Assembly: GCA_011799875.1 (NCBI GenBank)
Contig: CM022303.1
Span: 188,963,700-189,027,699, forward strand
Direction: 5' to 3'
DNA from: Thinopyrum elongatum
Taxonomy: Eukaryota > Streptophyta > Magnoliopsida > Poales > Poaceae
DNA: 64,000 nt
Position numbers and translations under genes: made by a program. Under the pieces are notes generated by a model that was given only the letters and a program-made list of their open reading frames with translations, did no database searches and was not told where the DNA came from. Shown here one piece after another: positions 24,960 to 34,759 of this stretch. Numbering within the stretch: the first letter of the stretch is position 1; every line of letters starts with the position of its first letter.

Positions 24960-25232
24960 TAGGGCGTGTTGGTGATGTCGTTTAGTGCAACTAGTTGTGA
25001 GCAAGAACTTCTATGCTATGCTAGTGATGTCTATTTGGTACTTTCAAGCTTTGTTGGTGATGTCAAATTGCTACTTTCAAACTATGTTCAACCTATTTGA
25101 AATGTTAATTTGCTATCTACATTGTGTGCGATCATCCTATTTTGAATTACAAACAATATTTGTGGTGATGCTTATTTTTTTTTGTGATTGATAAGACCAA
25201 TAACCTGTTTAGAGAATAAGTGGCACATACAC
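24960..25232. other. 3' flank of the PMD gene, no gene seen
   Basis: This AT-rich stretch has three imperfect repeats of a phrase like GTGATGTC-ATTTG-TACTTTCAA (24970-25085). It probably holds the 3' untranslated region and polyadenylation signals of the PMD gene. Confidence 0.4.
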
Positions 25233-25637
25233 TACCGCCGGACGGCACGGCGGTAGGTTCAGACAGCCTACCGCCAGGAACTTTGGCGGTAGGTTGTGGT
25301 ACCCTACCGCCAAAGGGTCACGCCTTCTTCATCACAGTACCAAAGGCATGTGTGCGCGACCCTACCGCCAAGCCCTACGGCGGTAGGTTGTGGTACCATA
25401 CCGCCAGGGGACACGCCTTCTTCGTCACAGTACCGAAGGCCGTCGAGGCACAGCCTACGACCCTACCGTCGAGCCGTGTGGCGGTAGCCTTAGCTAGTCT
25501 ACCGCCCCGTCCTGTGGCAGTAGGACCGTTACGCCACGTGGCCTAACAACGGCTGGCTGACGGCGGCCGCCGTTAACCTACCGCCGCTCCCTATGGTTGT
25601 AGCCTGTACAAGCCTACCGTCATGGTCTATGACGATA
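25233..25637. repeat. right subterminal dyad array of the PMD element
   Basis: Dyads TACCGCC-N9-GGCGGTA, some with one to three changed bases, start at 25233, 25269, 25363, 25464, 25500, 25579 and 25615. Half-sites remain at 25305 and 25399. The 36-bp spacing recurs: 25233/25269/25305, 25363/25399, 25464/25500 and 25579/25615. Every spacer is 9 nt. Confidence 0.9.
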
Positions 25638-25732
25638 GCAAAAGGGTCAAATTCCGGAAAAAAATTAAATTAGGATCAGATCTCGAATAGATTTAAAAAA
25701 AGATCAAAACACAAAAAATTTCCTCGATGCGC

Positions 25733-26183
25733 TGCCCTGTTGCATGTTGCTCCGCCGGCCTGTGCCCCTCTGACTGAGCCACGACGACCGGTCGGCCTGC
25801 CACACCCACAGCAGCCAGGTGAGTGTTTTGTACCCGTCTCGTGCATAGAGATGGATGAACGACACGACGCGTCGCTGACTAGCTACAGTCCGGTCAGTGG
25901 GCGGCCGGCCGGGCAGCCAGCCGGTGTTGAAGAGCTAGCTATAGGAGGATATGCCTTTTACGTGCATACTGCTGCGGGAGTGACTCGTCGAGCCAGAGGC
26001 GTGCCGGCCGGGTGCATGCTCCCACCTCGGTTGGTGCGCGCGTGGGCGCTGCTGAATGCATGCATACCTACGCAGACCATGCAGGGGCAGGCGTCGTACC
26101 GTCACTCACGTACTCAACCGGGGTCCGGCCGCCATTAACTCACTGTCCGCAACACCAGTGCGCGCAACTGTGCCTGACTCAGG
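25733..26183. other. GC-rich low-copy sequence, no recognised gene
   Basis: It is rich in GGCCGGCCGG and TAGCTAGC words. Open frames up to 132 codons exist (25740-26138) because of base composition. I see no domain, splice pattern or repeat that supports a gene. Confidence 0.5.
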
Positions 26184-27279
26184 CTAAATTGCACAGAAGT
26201 ATCATAATTGGGGCATTGAAAGCAGATTGGTATCAAGATTGGTAATTTTTACATGTCAGTACCATATTTGAGGCAGTCTGTTACAAAATAGTCTAAACCG
26301 CGTATAATAGTGTATTGACGGTGTATCTGACCGTTGGGGCCCGCCTGTGTGGTGCTGACGTGGCAGGTTCTTTTGCGAAAAAGACCCTTACTTTTTTCTT
26401 CTCCTCCCTCCTCCCACTGACCCGCGGGCCCCACCCGGGTCTTCTTCCTCCGTGGCAATTGCCCAGGCAGCCGCCGTGGACGCCGCGCCTGCGCCTGCCA
26501 CTGCTGCCGCCGGCTCCCTCCATCGCCGCCCCCGAGCTTCCCTGCCACTGCCGCCTCCCTCCGCCGCCCGTCTCCTCCGGCGCCCGCGCACCCCTCCGTC
26601 GCTGGCCCCTCTGCACCGGCCCGTCGCCGGCCTCGACCTCCCCTGCCGCTCGTCTGCCGCTCCCCTGCCGCTCGAGCTCCCTTGCTCCCCTGGCGCTCCC
26701 CGCCGCCTCCCTCCGCCGCCCGTCTCCTCCGGCGCCCGTGCGCCCCTCCGTCGCCGGCACCTCCGCGCCGGCCCGTCGCCGGCCTCGAGCTCCCCTGCCG
26801 CCCAAAGGTGAGCTCGCTCGCTTCCCATCGAACCCTGCCTCTCCCTCGCCTGGAATCGCTCGCCGGAGCTCGCCAACTCCGCTGGCCCCTCCACGTCGCC
26901 CGAAGGCGAGCCCGACACTACCGTGGTGCCCACCGGACCCGCCTTGGCCTCCTCTCCCCCGTCCGCTCGTCCTTCGTCGCCGGAGGTCACCGCAGCGCCG
27001 GATTCCACCGCACTCGAGCTGCCACACCGCCGGCCGCCTGCCAAAAAAAATGTGTGTAGCGTATAAAAAGTAAGGGTCTTTTTCGCAAAAGAACATACCA
27101 CGTCAGCACCTGACATGTGGGCCCCAACGGTCGGATACACCGTCAATACACTATTATATGCGGTTTAGACTATTTTGTAACAGACTGCCCCAAATATGAT
27201 ACTGACACGTAAAAATTACCAATCTTGGTATCAATCTACTTCCAATGCCCCAATTATGATACTTCTGTGCAATTTACTC
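26184..27279. mobile_element. long-TIR, GC-rich non-autonomous DNA element (Mutator-like)
   Basis: Inverted repeats of about 210 bp bound the element. The left end TAAATTGCACAGAAGTATC at 26184 mirrors GATACTTCTGTGCAATTTA ending at 27279, and the match extends to 26396 / 27064. TIRs of this length suggest Mutator. The flanks do not give a convincing 9-bp duplication, so the superfamily is inferred. The interior (about 26400-27055) is strikingly GC-rich, proline/arginine-like in several frames, and holds a 152-bp-period duplication (26550 and 26702). It could be a captured host fragment of Pack-MULE type. No ORF begins with a good ATG. Confidence 0.75.
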
Positions 27280-28088
27280 CCAGACTCACCTTGCACGTAC
27301 GCACGGTAGCCCAGAATGGCAACGGTGGCCGCCTCCTTCCTGGTAGTATAGCAATAGCGCTCTCTCTCTCTCTCGTAACAGTATACAAGTACGTACGTAC
27401 TCGACGTGGATCTGACACACAATATGGCATGGCATTTTGGCATGCAATGTTTTCCATGGTGGCATGCACGTACTCCACGTTCAGGACTGTCCAAGTTCCA
27501 CATGGTCTTCGATAATCGGCGCCACGTACCGAGACGATAAGATCGATGGGTCTAGCTAGTTTTGGATTGCTCTCATGGCAAGCGTACTTGATATTATTGT
27601 TCCTGGCCGGGCTCGCCAACTTGCACCACTCCGGCGGGGCGGGCGGGATCACGAACGCATGTCGAGGAGCGACACACAGGCCACGATACGATAAGGCGCT
27701 TCACGTGTGGACCGATCAAAAGGTGTTCCGTCGCGTCGCCAAAGTCGTTTTATAAACCCGGACGCCATCGCAGAGCTAGTACGTACGTGACTAGCTAGCT
27801 GGCTTGCCTTCTGTTGTACCATGACCATGATGCCTTTTATTGCATGCCATACCAAGATCCAAAAACTGCCATATTTATCAATAATATTGGACGGGAATCT
27901 TGGCACGCATTGACCAAGATTCTCCTCTATCGGGGTCGGGGATGGCGAGTTGGAATATTCTGGTTGGAAACGACAGTGCACAGGTACACACAAATACTAG
28001 GAGATTCTATTGGTTGCTTGGTGCATGCATGGGCCGTGTTAGCAGCTCACATGCGCCCAGTGCGTGCTTAACCAACCTGAGCATGCAT
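27280..28088. other. low-copy intergenic sequence, no recognised gene
   Basis: It has a short CT microsatellite near 27359-27375, TACGTACGTAC near 27390, and CATGCATGC words. I see no supported coding region. ORFs up to 132 codons overlap on both strands and lack domains. Confidence 0.5.
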
Positions 28089-28097
28089 GCAGCTGGG

Positions 28098-28518
28098 GGC
28101 TAAATTTCGTATTTTGACCCTTTTTCGAAACTTAATCAAAATTTGATCCTAGTCTGAAAAATTTTCGGGATTTGACCCTTTTGCTATTGCCAAGGTCCAT
28201 GGTGGTAGGGTATAAGAGCCTACCGCCAAGGCCCCTGGCGGTAGGGTTGCATGCCCTACCGCAATTTCCTCCTAAGTATTAAATACAGTGCGTGCTCATG
28301 CCTACCGCCGAGCACCTTGGCGGTAGGGTTGTACAGGCTACCGCCAGCCTGTTTGGCGGTAGGGATATTTCCTACCGCCAAGGTCCTTGGCGGTAGGCTG
28401 TTACACCCTACCGCCATGGACCCTGGCGGTAGCAAAAAGGTTAGATCTCGAAAAAAATTCAAACTAGGGTCAGATCTCGATTAAGTTTCAGAAAAGGGTC
28501 AAAACATGAAATTTTGCC
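28098..28518. mobile_element. 421-bp non-autonomous relative of the PMD Mutator element
   Basis: It begins GGCTAAATTTCGTATTTTGACCC and ends (reverse) GGCAAAATTTCATGTTTTGACCC, matching the ends of the 4.3 kb element. It is flanked by the exact 9-bp duplication GCAGCTGGG at 28089-28097 and 28519-28527. It keeps only the termini and the dyad array and encodes nothing. The 28251..28484 and 28256..28462 ORFs are artefacts of the repeats. Confidence 0.93.
28185..28431. repeat. dyad array of the 421-bp element
   Basis: Dyads TACCGCC-N9-GGCGGTA start at 28185 (two bases changed), 28221, 28303, 28339, 28373 and 28409, with a half-site at 28257. Start-to-start distances are 36 (28185/28221/28257), 36 (28303/28339), 34 (28339/28373) and 36 (28373/28409). 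All spacers are 9 nt and different in sequence. Confidence 0.92.
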
Positions 28519-28527
28519 GCAGCTGGG

Positions 28528-29062
28528 TTGACAGTTGTGCGCGTGCCTCCTTCGTACGGCATGTATGCAAGCGCCGGCGGTGTGTCGTCTAATAATTGGA
28601 GGTTATCGTGCCTATATCCGTCTTATTATTGGAAGTTCCAACTGTTTATCAGATAACAATAGATAAAAAAACTGTTCGTCAGATAACAATGCCTATATAT
28701 TAGGTGACTGATTTTGTAATTTGAACAGCTCAATTTTGTGGGAGGAGTAACGATTGGAGGAGGAAAAAAGCTAGAGGAGAAGAAAGAAGGACGGCCGTTC
28801 GATCTTAATCTAATGGTCCCAAATTAATGGCCTAGATTGCTTTTTTCGGCGAATAATTTCCACGCGCGCGGAGGGGGGGGGGGTGGAGTTAGCTCTGGCA
28901 TGTAGAATAGACTTTCGAAACAATTGAAATGTGCAGCTAAATCAACAGGAGGATGAGATCAATAAAAAAATTGTCAAAGAGATAAGCAAAAACTACAATT
29001 GTCGATAAATCACGTAATGGTACATTTGGTACATCATAGGGCACCCAAGTCCTAGCTCAAAG
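28528..29062. other. low-copy intergenic sequence, no recognised gene
   Basis: A short direct repeat (phrase with ATCAGATAACAATAG near 28650 and CGTCAGATAACAATGCC near 28679) and a G-run near 28871 are the only structures I see. Confidence 0.5.
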
Positions 29063-29364
29063 CGAACCAACCTGTGGTTGGATGGTTAGGAGGATAGTGG
29101 TATCCCCAGCCCTTCAGGGTCAAATCCTGGTGCTCGCATAATTCCTGGATTTATTTCAGAATTTTCGGCAATGCGCGTTCAGTGGGAGAAGACGTTCTCG
29201 TCGACTACGAGGCGCCTGTGATGACTTCGTCAATCTCAAGATGATATGCCGGCTCGGTCTCTCAGGGGTGCTCATAAGGGTAGGATCTACGTGTGTGTGT
29301 TCATAGAGATGAGTGTATGCGTGTATATATGAGCGCCTGCGTCTATACTGTATTCTAAAAAAAA
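29063..29364 (+). mobile_element. Au SINE
   Basis: The tRNA-related head CGAACCAACCTGTGGTTGG is followed by the box-B-like GGGTCAAATCCTGG. The body runs through TTCCTGGATTTATTTCAG, GACTTCGTCAATCTCAAG and ATGATATGCCGGCTC, and the tail ends in A(8)G. This is the canonical order of the Au SINE of grasses, near full length at about 302 bp. Imperfect target duplications AAGTCCTAGCTCAAAG (left) and AAGTCCCAGCACAAGG (right) flank it with three mismatches, so the insertion is not recent. SINEs are transcribed by RNA polymerase III and moved by LINE enzymes. Confidence 0.92.
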
Positions 29365-29761
29365 GTCCCAGCACAAGGTATCCACCACGGAAGTGGTAGT
29401 GACCGGGACTGTTGCCCAACCTTTTTTCTAGCTGGCACTTCTATCCCACATTTCCTATCTGGACATCTGCATATGCGCCAAAAATATGGAGCTCCTTTTT
29501 TTGAGTAAAATTATGGACCTCCTATAATGCGCTCTCTGCATCAAAATGACCGAGAAATGCACAGGACGCTCACCTAGGCCGGCCTACTCGCCGGCTGCAG
29601 CACATCACTTCGTTGCCTGCGTTTTTTTCTATAGCAACAAACCACTCTAGCGGCTCAGAGCAACCACGCGATTTTTTCAATTACTTAAAGGGAAAAAAAT
29701 CTGATATTCTCAAAAAAAATAAAAAAATAAAATTCTGCACAATTTTTGGAAATGCATTTTT
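29365..29761. other. AT-rich low-copy sequence, no gene seen
   Basis: No coding or repeat structure is recognised apart from poly-A/T runs near 29490, 29690 and 29756. Confidence 0.5.
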
Positions 29762-30708
29762 TTTAAAGAGAAAAGTATACTTTTCGTCCCTCAACTCTTC
29801 GCTGAGTTTAGTTTTCGTCCCTCAACTCTAAAACCGGACAGAGTGCACCCGAACTCTCGAAACCGGTCACTTTTCGTCCCTGCTGCTGAGTCAACCCGGT
29901 TTTGACCATGCATGAATAGTACATTCGATAAACAGTAAATTCGAAAAAAAATAGCAAAAAAAATCAGAAAAATCTAAAATTTTATGGCATTGAAGATACT
30001 AAGGTGCGCCACGTGTGTGCAAATTTTCGTCATGTTTGGAAGTCCGAGTAGCACGCAGCAAAAAAAACAAAAGTAAATGTACGCTAAAGTGAACAGTAAA
30101 ATAAAAAATAGCAAAAAAAATCAAAAAAATCTGAAATTTTTTGGCATCGAGGATGCTCAGGTGGGTAAGGTGCGTGCAAATTTTTATGGTAAAATAAGAT
30201 CCGAGAAGGTCGTGCCAAAAAAAACAAAATAGCGTACGTGTGCGTGCCGCTTTGGGTGGTTTCCAAACCCTCGGATCTTATTTTACCACAAAATTTTGCA
30301 CACACCTTCCCCACCTAAGCATCCTCGATGCCAAAAAATTTCAGAATTTTTTGATTTTTTTTGCTATTTTTTTGATTTTACTGTTCACTTCAGCGTACAT
30401 TTACTTTTGTTTTTTTTGCTGCGTGCTCCTCAAACTTCCAAGCATGACGAAAATTTGCACGCATGTGCCGCACCTGAGTATCTTCAATTCCATAAAATTT
30501 CAGATTTTTTTGCTATTTTTTTCGAATTTACTGTTCATCGAATGTACTGTTCACGCATGGTCAAAACCAGGTTGACTCAGCAGCGGGGACGAAAAGTGAC
30601 CGGTTTCGAGAGTTCGGGGTGCACTCTGCCCGGTTTTAGAGTTGAGGGACGAAAACTAAACTCAGCGAAGAGTTGAGGGACGAAAAGTATACTTTTCTCT
30701 TTTTAAAA
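29762..30708. mobile_element. 0.95 kb foldback element
   Basis: The left arm 29762-30203 is repeated in reverse at 30269-30708 around a 65-bp spacer. End phrases are GAGAAAAGTATACTTTTCGTCCC on the left and its mirror at 30677-30700. The arms contain GTCCCTCAACTC twice, the kind of phrase common at ends of grass MITEs. Arms differ at a few per cent of sites (for example GCTGCTGAG against CTGCTGAG, and an indel near 29925 / 30550). I did not find a clear target duplication. ORFs in both arms are artefacts of the repeat. Confidence 0.85.
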
Positions 30709-31860
30709 CTAGACATTTTTGAACACCTAAGTTTTTTTGAAAAGGCAAACATATTTTTAAAATTGCAAAAAACGAAAATCAAAAGTTTTTCCGAAAATTT
30801 GAACGTTTTTTGAAAACACGAATATTTCTTAAAATGTAGAAATTTTATAAAGACACGAATATTGTTTTTGAAAACTCAAATATTTTTTGAAAACACAACA
30901 TTTTCTATAAAAAGATGAAAAAAAATTATGGAAATGCTAACATTTTTTAAGTATCTGATTTAAAAAAAAGTAAAACAAATTTGAAAAGAAAAAACCGAAT
31001 AAAACTGGTAAAGAAAAAAAGGAAAGAGAAAACAAAAGCCAGACTAGAACCTTCTAGAAGTTCGCAAAACCAGGAAAACATGAAGAAAAAAATAGCAAAA
31101 TGGGGCGACCCAAATGAATTAGCAGTCTTCCTTAACTATCCAATTCAGTAGCAATTTACCGGGATGAATGGCAAATAGGAATTGCACCAAATATACAAAT
31201 ATAGTCTTGATCATAGCTGGTGCATATTCCCGCCCCGACCCCCCCCCCCCCGGCCGCCCCTCTCACACTTGAATGTTCTCTCGCAACGGGCCGGCCCATC
31301 TTCTCAAGGTCTATTGTGTTTCGGTTTGCACGAGCTCCAAACGGTTTTGTAAAGCTTCTAGAAGCTTCCGTCCTGATTTTAGGAAGCTTCTGATCCAGTT
31401 TCTTTGTCATTTTCCTTGTTTTCTACTCAGGTTTCGCCCATTTTGTCTTTTATTTCAGTTTTAATTTTTTAAATTTCAAGAATTGTTTCAGGTTTTGTGA
31501 ACTTTTGAATTTTTTGTGCACATATTTTTGAAATCCACAGACATTCTTTCAGATTCTGAACTCCTTTTAAAATTCCGGAACATTATTCAAAGTCCATGAT
31601 ATGTTTTTCAAATTCATGAACTTTTTCTAAAGTGAACTTTAAAAAAATCGAATTTGTGAATTTTATTTAAATTTGCGAATGTTGTTGTAGCTGCAAACAT
31701 TCTTTCCAAATTCAGTTACTTCTCCAGAATTCATGAAACTTTTTTTTAATTTGTGAACATTTTTTGTTTTCACCAAGGTTTTGAAAGTTAACAAGGAAAA
31801 ATAAGTTGGTTTTTCGTGTGAGCGGATGAGCGAAAAACCTAGCTCATAGCTAGGCCGAGA
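30709..31860. repeat. AT-rich degenerate repeat with loosely inverted halves
   Basis: From 30709 to about 31130 the sequence is purine-rich with repeated GAAAACACGAATATTT-like phrases. From about 31280 to 31800 it is the pyrimidine-rich counterpart (TTTGTGAACATTTTTT and similar). AGAACCTTCTAGAAGTTC near 31048 and AAGCTTCTAGAAGCTTCC near 31351 lie toward the middle. This suggests an old inverted-repeat element, but the arms are too diverged for firm limits. A C-run lies near 31239. Confidence 0.45.
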
Positions 31861-31889
31861 GAGCAAACAACCGAGCTTACTAGGGTGCG

Positions 31890-32229
31890 ACCCTCCCACT
31901 AGAACAAGAAAGCTTATGAGGAGAAGGCAATGATCGGAGGCCGCGGACGCGAGGCAACGAAGCAAGCAGTGGACATGATCATCTTCGGGCATGGTCATTG
32001 CGGGGTGAGAGTAGGGTTGTCTTGCTCATTGGACCATTTATATCGCCGGCCATGACGATAGATGTCATGGAGACCATGGTTAGAGAGAAAACGCCGGAAG
32101 TGATTCATCTTGCGCCGATTGAGATGGTCATAGTTTTTATCCGCAGCCGAGGTAATCATATTGAGGTCACCGTCAATGAGCCAAGGCGTAGTAATATTGG
32201 GTGTGTGGGTCTTGGAGCTCAGCGAACAT
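31890..32229 (-). pseudogene. LINE (non-LTR retrotransposon) endonuclease fragment
   Basis: The minus strand from 32229 reads SSKTHTPNITTPWLIDGDLN, then basic text with NRRKMNHFRRFL and HGRRYKWSNEQDNPTL. This matches the layout of the APE-type endonuclease of plant L1 LINEs (normally WLIIGDFN ... RRFTWSN). After a stop near 31995 and a frameshift, the block LASAASDHCLLL near 31960-31925 matches the SDHxPL end of the domain. No reverse transcriptase follows. It is a truncated, decayed piece. Confidence 0.8.
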
Positions 32230-32689
32230 TTTTATACATTGTATAAGAAATATTGTGTACTGGCATGAAGTAAATAAATAGAAAAGAAATAAACTGGAAA
32301 GGAAAAAACTGAAACTAGTGAGAGAAAAAACTAAGAACAAAAAAAAATCAAAAGAAGCATAAAAAGACAGAGAAAAGGGAATTTATGGACAGAAAAATAA
32401 ATCTTAATCGTATTGGACACGACCCACGCGCAGGGCCACGCGAGGGTAGCCCATATTTATCGATCAAGGTAACAAATGAGGAATTTAAGGACAATCCCAT
32501 TTCACTCTCATGGCGTCACATAGTGGGCAAACGCATAGGGCCCATATGTCCTCGGCCGCCAATCGTCCTTTTTCACCGGTTGTCTTGTTTTCCTTTTGTC
32601 TCCTTTTCCGATCTCTTATTTAAAATTTTCTTTTCTTGTTCTGACCTTTTTTTATTTATGTTTTTTTTAAACTTGAAATTTTCCAACAT
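32230..32689. other. AT-rich sequence, no gene seen
   Basis: Purine-rich runs at 32270-32390 give way to T-rich runs at 32630-32690. Nothing is recognised. Confidence 0.4.
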
Positions 32690-33260
32690 TAACTAACTGG
32701 CGGCCTGACCGGTACCCCTTGCAGGAGCCCCTCAAGGGTCCTTTTTGTTGGGCTGGGAGCGGGTCACTTGACGCGCTCTCAGCCGCCGCCATGTGTCGCG
32801 TGCTGGACGCTTCCTCGAAAAGAAAAAAAAAGACTTTTTTGTTCTTCCATGAATGGCACAAGTTTGCTTCTTGTGGAGACATAGGCTTGCTTATACGAAC
32901 TGTGCGTCTCGAAAGAGGAAAAACGACGTCTTTTCGACGAGAGACATAGATTTGCTTCTTCTGGAGGTACAGATATGCTTCCGCGAGAGGCATAACTGTT
33001 CCTCTCGGAATGCGAAAAATAAAAGTAAAACGTGTTTTCGGCTACGACTTTTATCCTTTTTTGGGGGTTTTGTGGGGAAAAAAAATCCGTCAAAACCTAT
33101 TAACATGGGATCTAATATCGAACATCTCATTGCGAGAAATCCAACGACGAAAATGGTTCAGGATTTGTACACAAGGTTTAACAGATAAAAGGTTTTTGAA
33201 TGAACGTATGGAAAACGGGAAAACTCACTTGTCAAGGATGTGAGTGTGACCTTTGGGGCA
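32690..33260 (+). repeat. unclassified Triticeae repeat, copy 1
   Basis: It contains GCCGCCGCCATGTGTCGCGTG near 32783, several phrases ending in TGCTTC or GAAGCA, and CAACCTATTAACATGGGATCT-type text near 33090-33115 followed by AACATCTCATTGCGAGAAATCC. The same blocks occur in opposite orientation at 34760-35640. The ORFs in three frames are chance. I recognise this as a frequent intergenic repeat but cannot name its family. Confidence 0.6.
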
Positions 33261-34759
33261 CCCCTAGTGATTTCGCATATACCTATGTCCGTATAAACAT
33301 TTTAAGGGGAGCTTCTATATATTGCTTGTAGCGATCTAGAGTATTAATGCAAGTAGAGTGGGCCGGCCCAAGTAGTGCTAGTTTTGTTTTTTCTTTTTAT
33401 TTTTGTTTACCTCCAAATAATATTATAAAAAATATATCGTATATTTAAAGTTTAATTTATTTAAACATTCATCACGCATTAAAAATATGTTAAGGGAATG
33501 TGTAAAAAAATATTCATGCAACTATTAGAAAAGGCTCATTGTTTTTTATATAGCTCACTATTCAAGTCGAACGGTAACTATAAGATATTATTCATAGAAT
33601 TAAAATGAAAATTTTAAAATAATTCACATGCATTTCAAAAAGATATATATGACATTTCTTACAACAATTATACAATAAAAATGTTTGTTTAGTTTATAAA
33701 AAGTATTTTGTACCATTCCACAAAAATGTGACACTTACCCGTTTCTAAAGGAAAAACCTACCACTTAGCCCCCATGCCACTCTTCTCCGTGGCTACGACA
33801 TTCGGTTTTTCACTCCTCCAGTCTTTTTAATAGCATTTTTTATTTCGGTTGTTTCTTTCATCTTTTTCGTTATTTATTTTTAGTTTTCCAAATCCATGAA
33901 TTGTTTTCTACCCATGAACATTTTCTAAGTACTTAATTTTTCCAAAATTAATGATTTTTTCCAATTTCCTGGACTTTTTTGAAAATCACGAACATTTTCC
34001 AAATTCCTGAAAATTTTCAAATAGGCGAATTTTTTAAAATACGCAAACAATTCCAAAATTCATGACCATTAGATGAAATCCGAGTACTTTTTGCAAATGT
34101 ATTAACACTTTTCTAAATTCAAGAGCATTTTTTTTAAATGCTTGAACATTTTAGGAATCAGCAAAAACTTTCGGAATCAACCAGTCCCTACGATCCATAT
34201 TAATCGATGATGCTTTAGTACAAGTTTGATTGGAGGGGTAACATTTTGAAAAAAATGAAGATCTCGCACTTTTTTTATTTACAGATTTTTTTTATAAATT
34301 CAAACTTTTTTCAAAATTTTATAAATATTTCAAATATGTGAACTTTATTTTTGAAATTCAATTTTATTTTTAAAAGTCACGACATTTTATAGCAATTTGT
34401 GAACATTTTCTAAATAAGTGATCATTTTTTTAAAATTGGTGGATTTTTTCCAATTGGGGAAAAATTTCAAACCCTGAACATTTTTCGAATAATGAATTAT
34501 TATTTTTCTAAATTCGCAATTTTCCTTTGGATTTGAATATTTTTTTATATCCTGAATATGTTTTAAAGTGGCAATAAATAGAAACAAGAAAAGAAAAAAG
34601 AAAAAAAACAGGGGAACCACACCTCTCAATGGGCCGGCCATCAGATCCAAAGCGCATGCGGGAGTGCGCGCTTGCATCGCTAGCAGCACGTAGTTCAGAG
34701 TTTCCCTTGCGAAGGTCATTCCCCATCTCTTCCTTAGGTGCCGACAAGTGAGCGAACTG
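33261..34759. other. AT-rich degenerate sequence between two inverted repeat copies
   Basis: Phrases like CACGAACATTTTCC and TTTTGAAATTC recur throughout (33890-34140, 34270-34560). I see no gene. It may be the interior of one large inverted-repeat element or unrelated filler. Confidence 0.4.

Larger units (their letters stand above)
21440..25723 (+). mobile_element. Mutator-type DNA transposon carrying a plant-mobile-domain gene
   Basis: The 4284-bp element is bounded by terminal inverted repeats. The left end is GGTAAAATTTCGTGTTTTGATCC; the right end read in reverse is GGAAATTTTTTGTGTTTTGATC. It is flanked by an exact 9-bp direct duplication TCGATGCGC at 21431-21439 and 25724-25732. A 9-bp target duplication is the hallmark of the Mutator superfamily. 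Inside are subterminal dyad arrays at both ends and one multi-exon PMD gene. I find no mudrA-type transposase, so the element was probably mobilised in trans or lost its transposase. A 421-bp relative lies at 28098-28518. Confidence 0.9.

Noticed and set aside
26293..27146. ORFs of up to 267 codons on both strands
   Set aside because: Overlapping Gly/Arg- or Pro/Arg-rich frames in the GC-rich interior of an inverted-repeat element; most lack an ATG start.
28185..28431. Regular repeats with unlike spacers, CRISPR-like at first sight
   Set aside because: The genome is a plant, repeat arms are 7 bp inverted copies with 9- and 13-nt gaps, and the array lies inside a 9-bp-TSD transposon. No cas genes.
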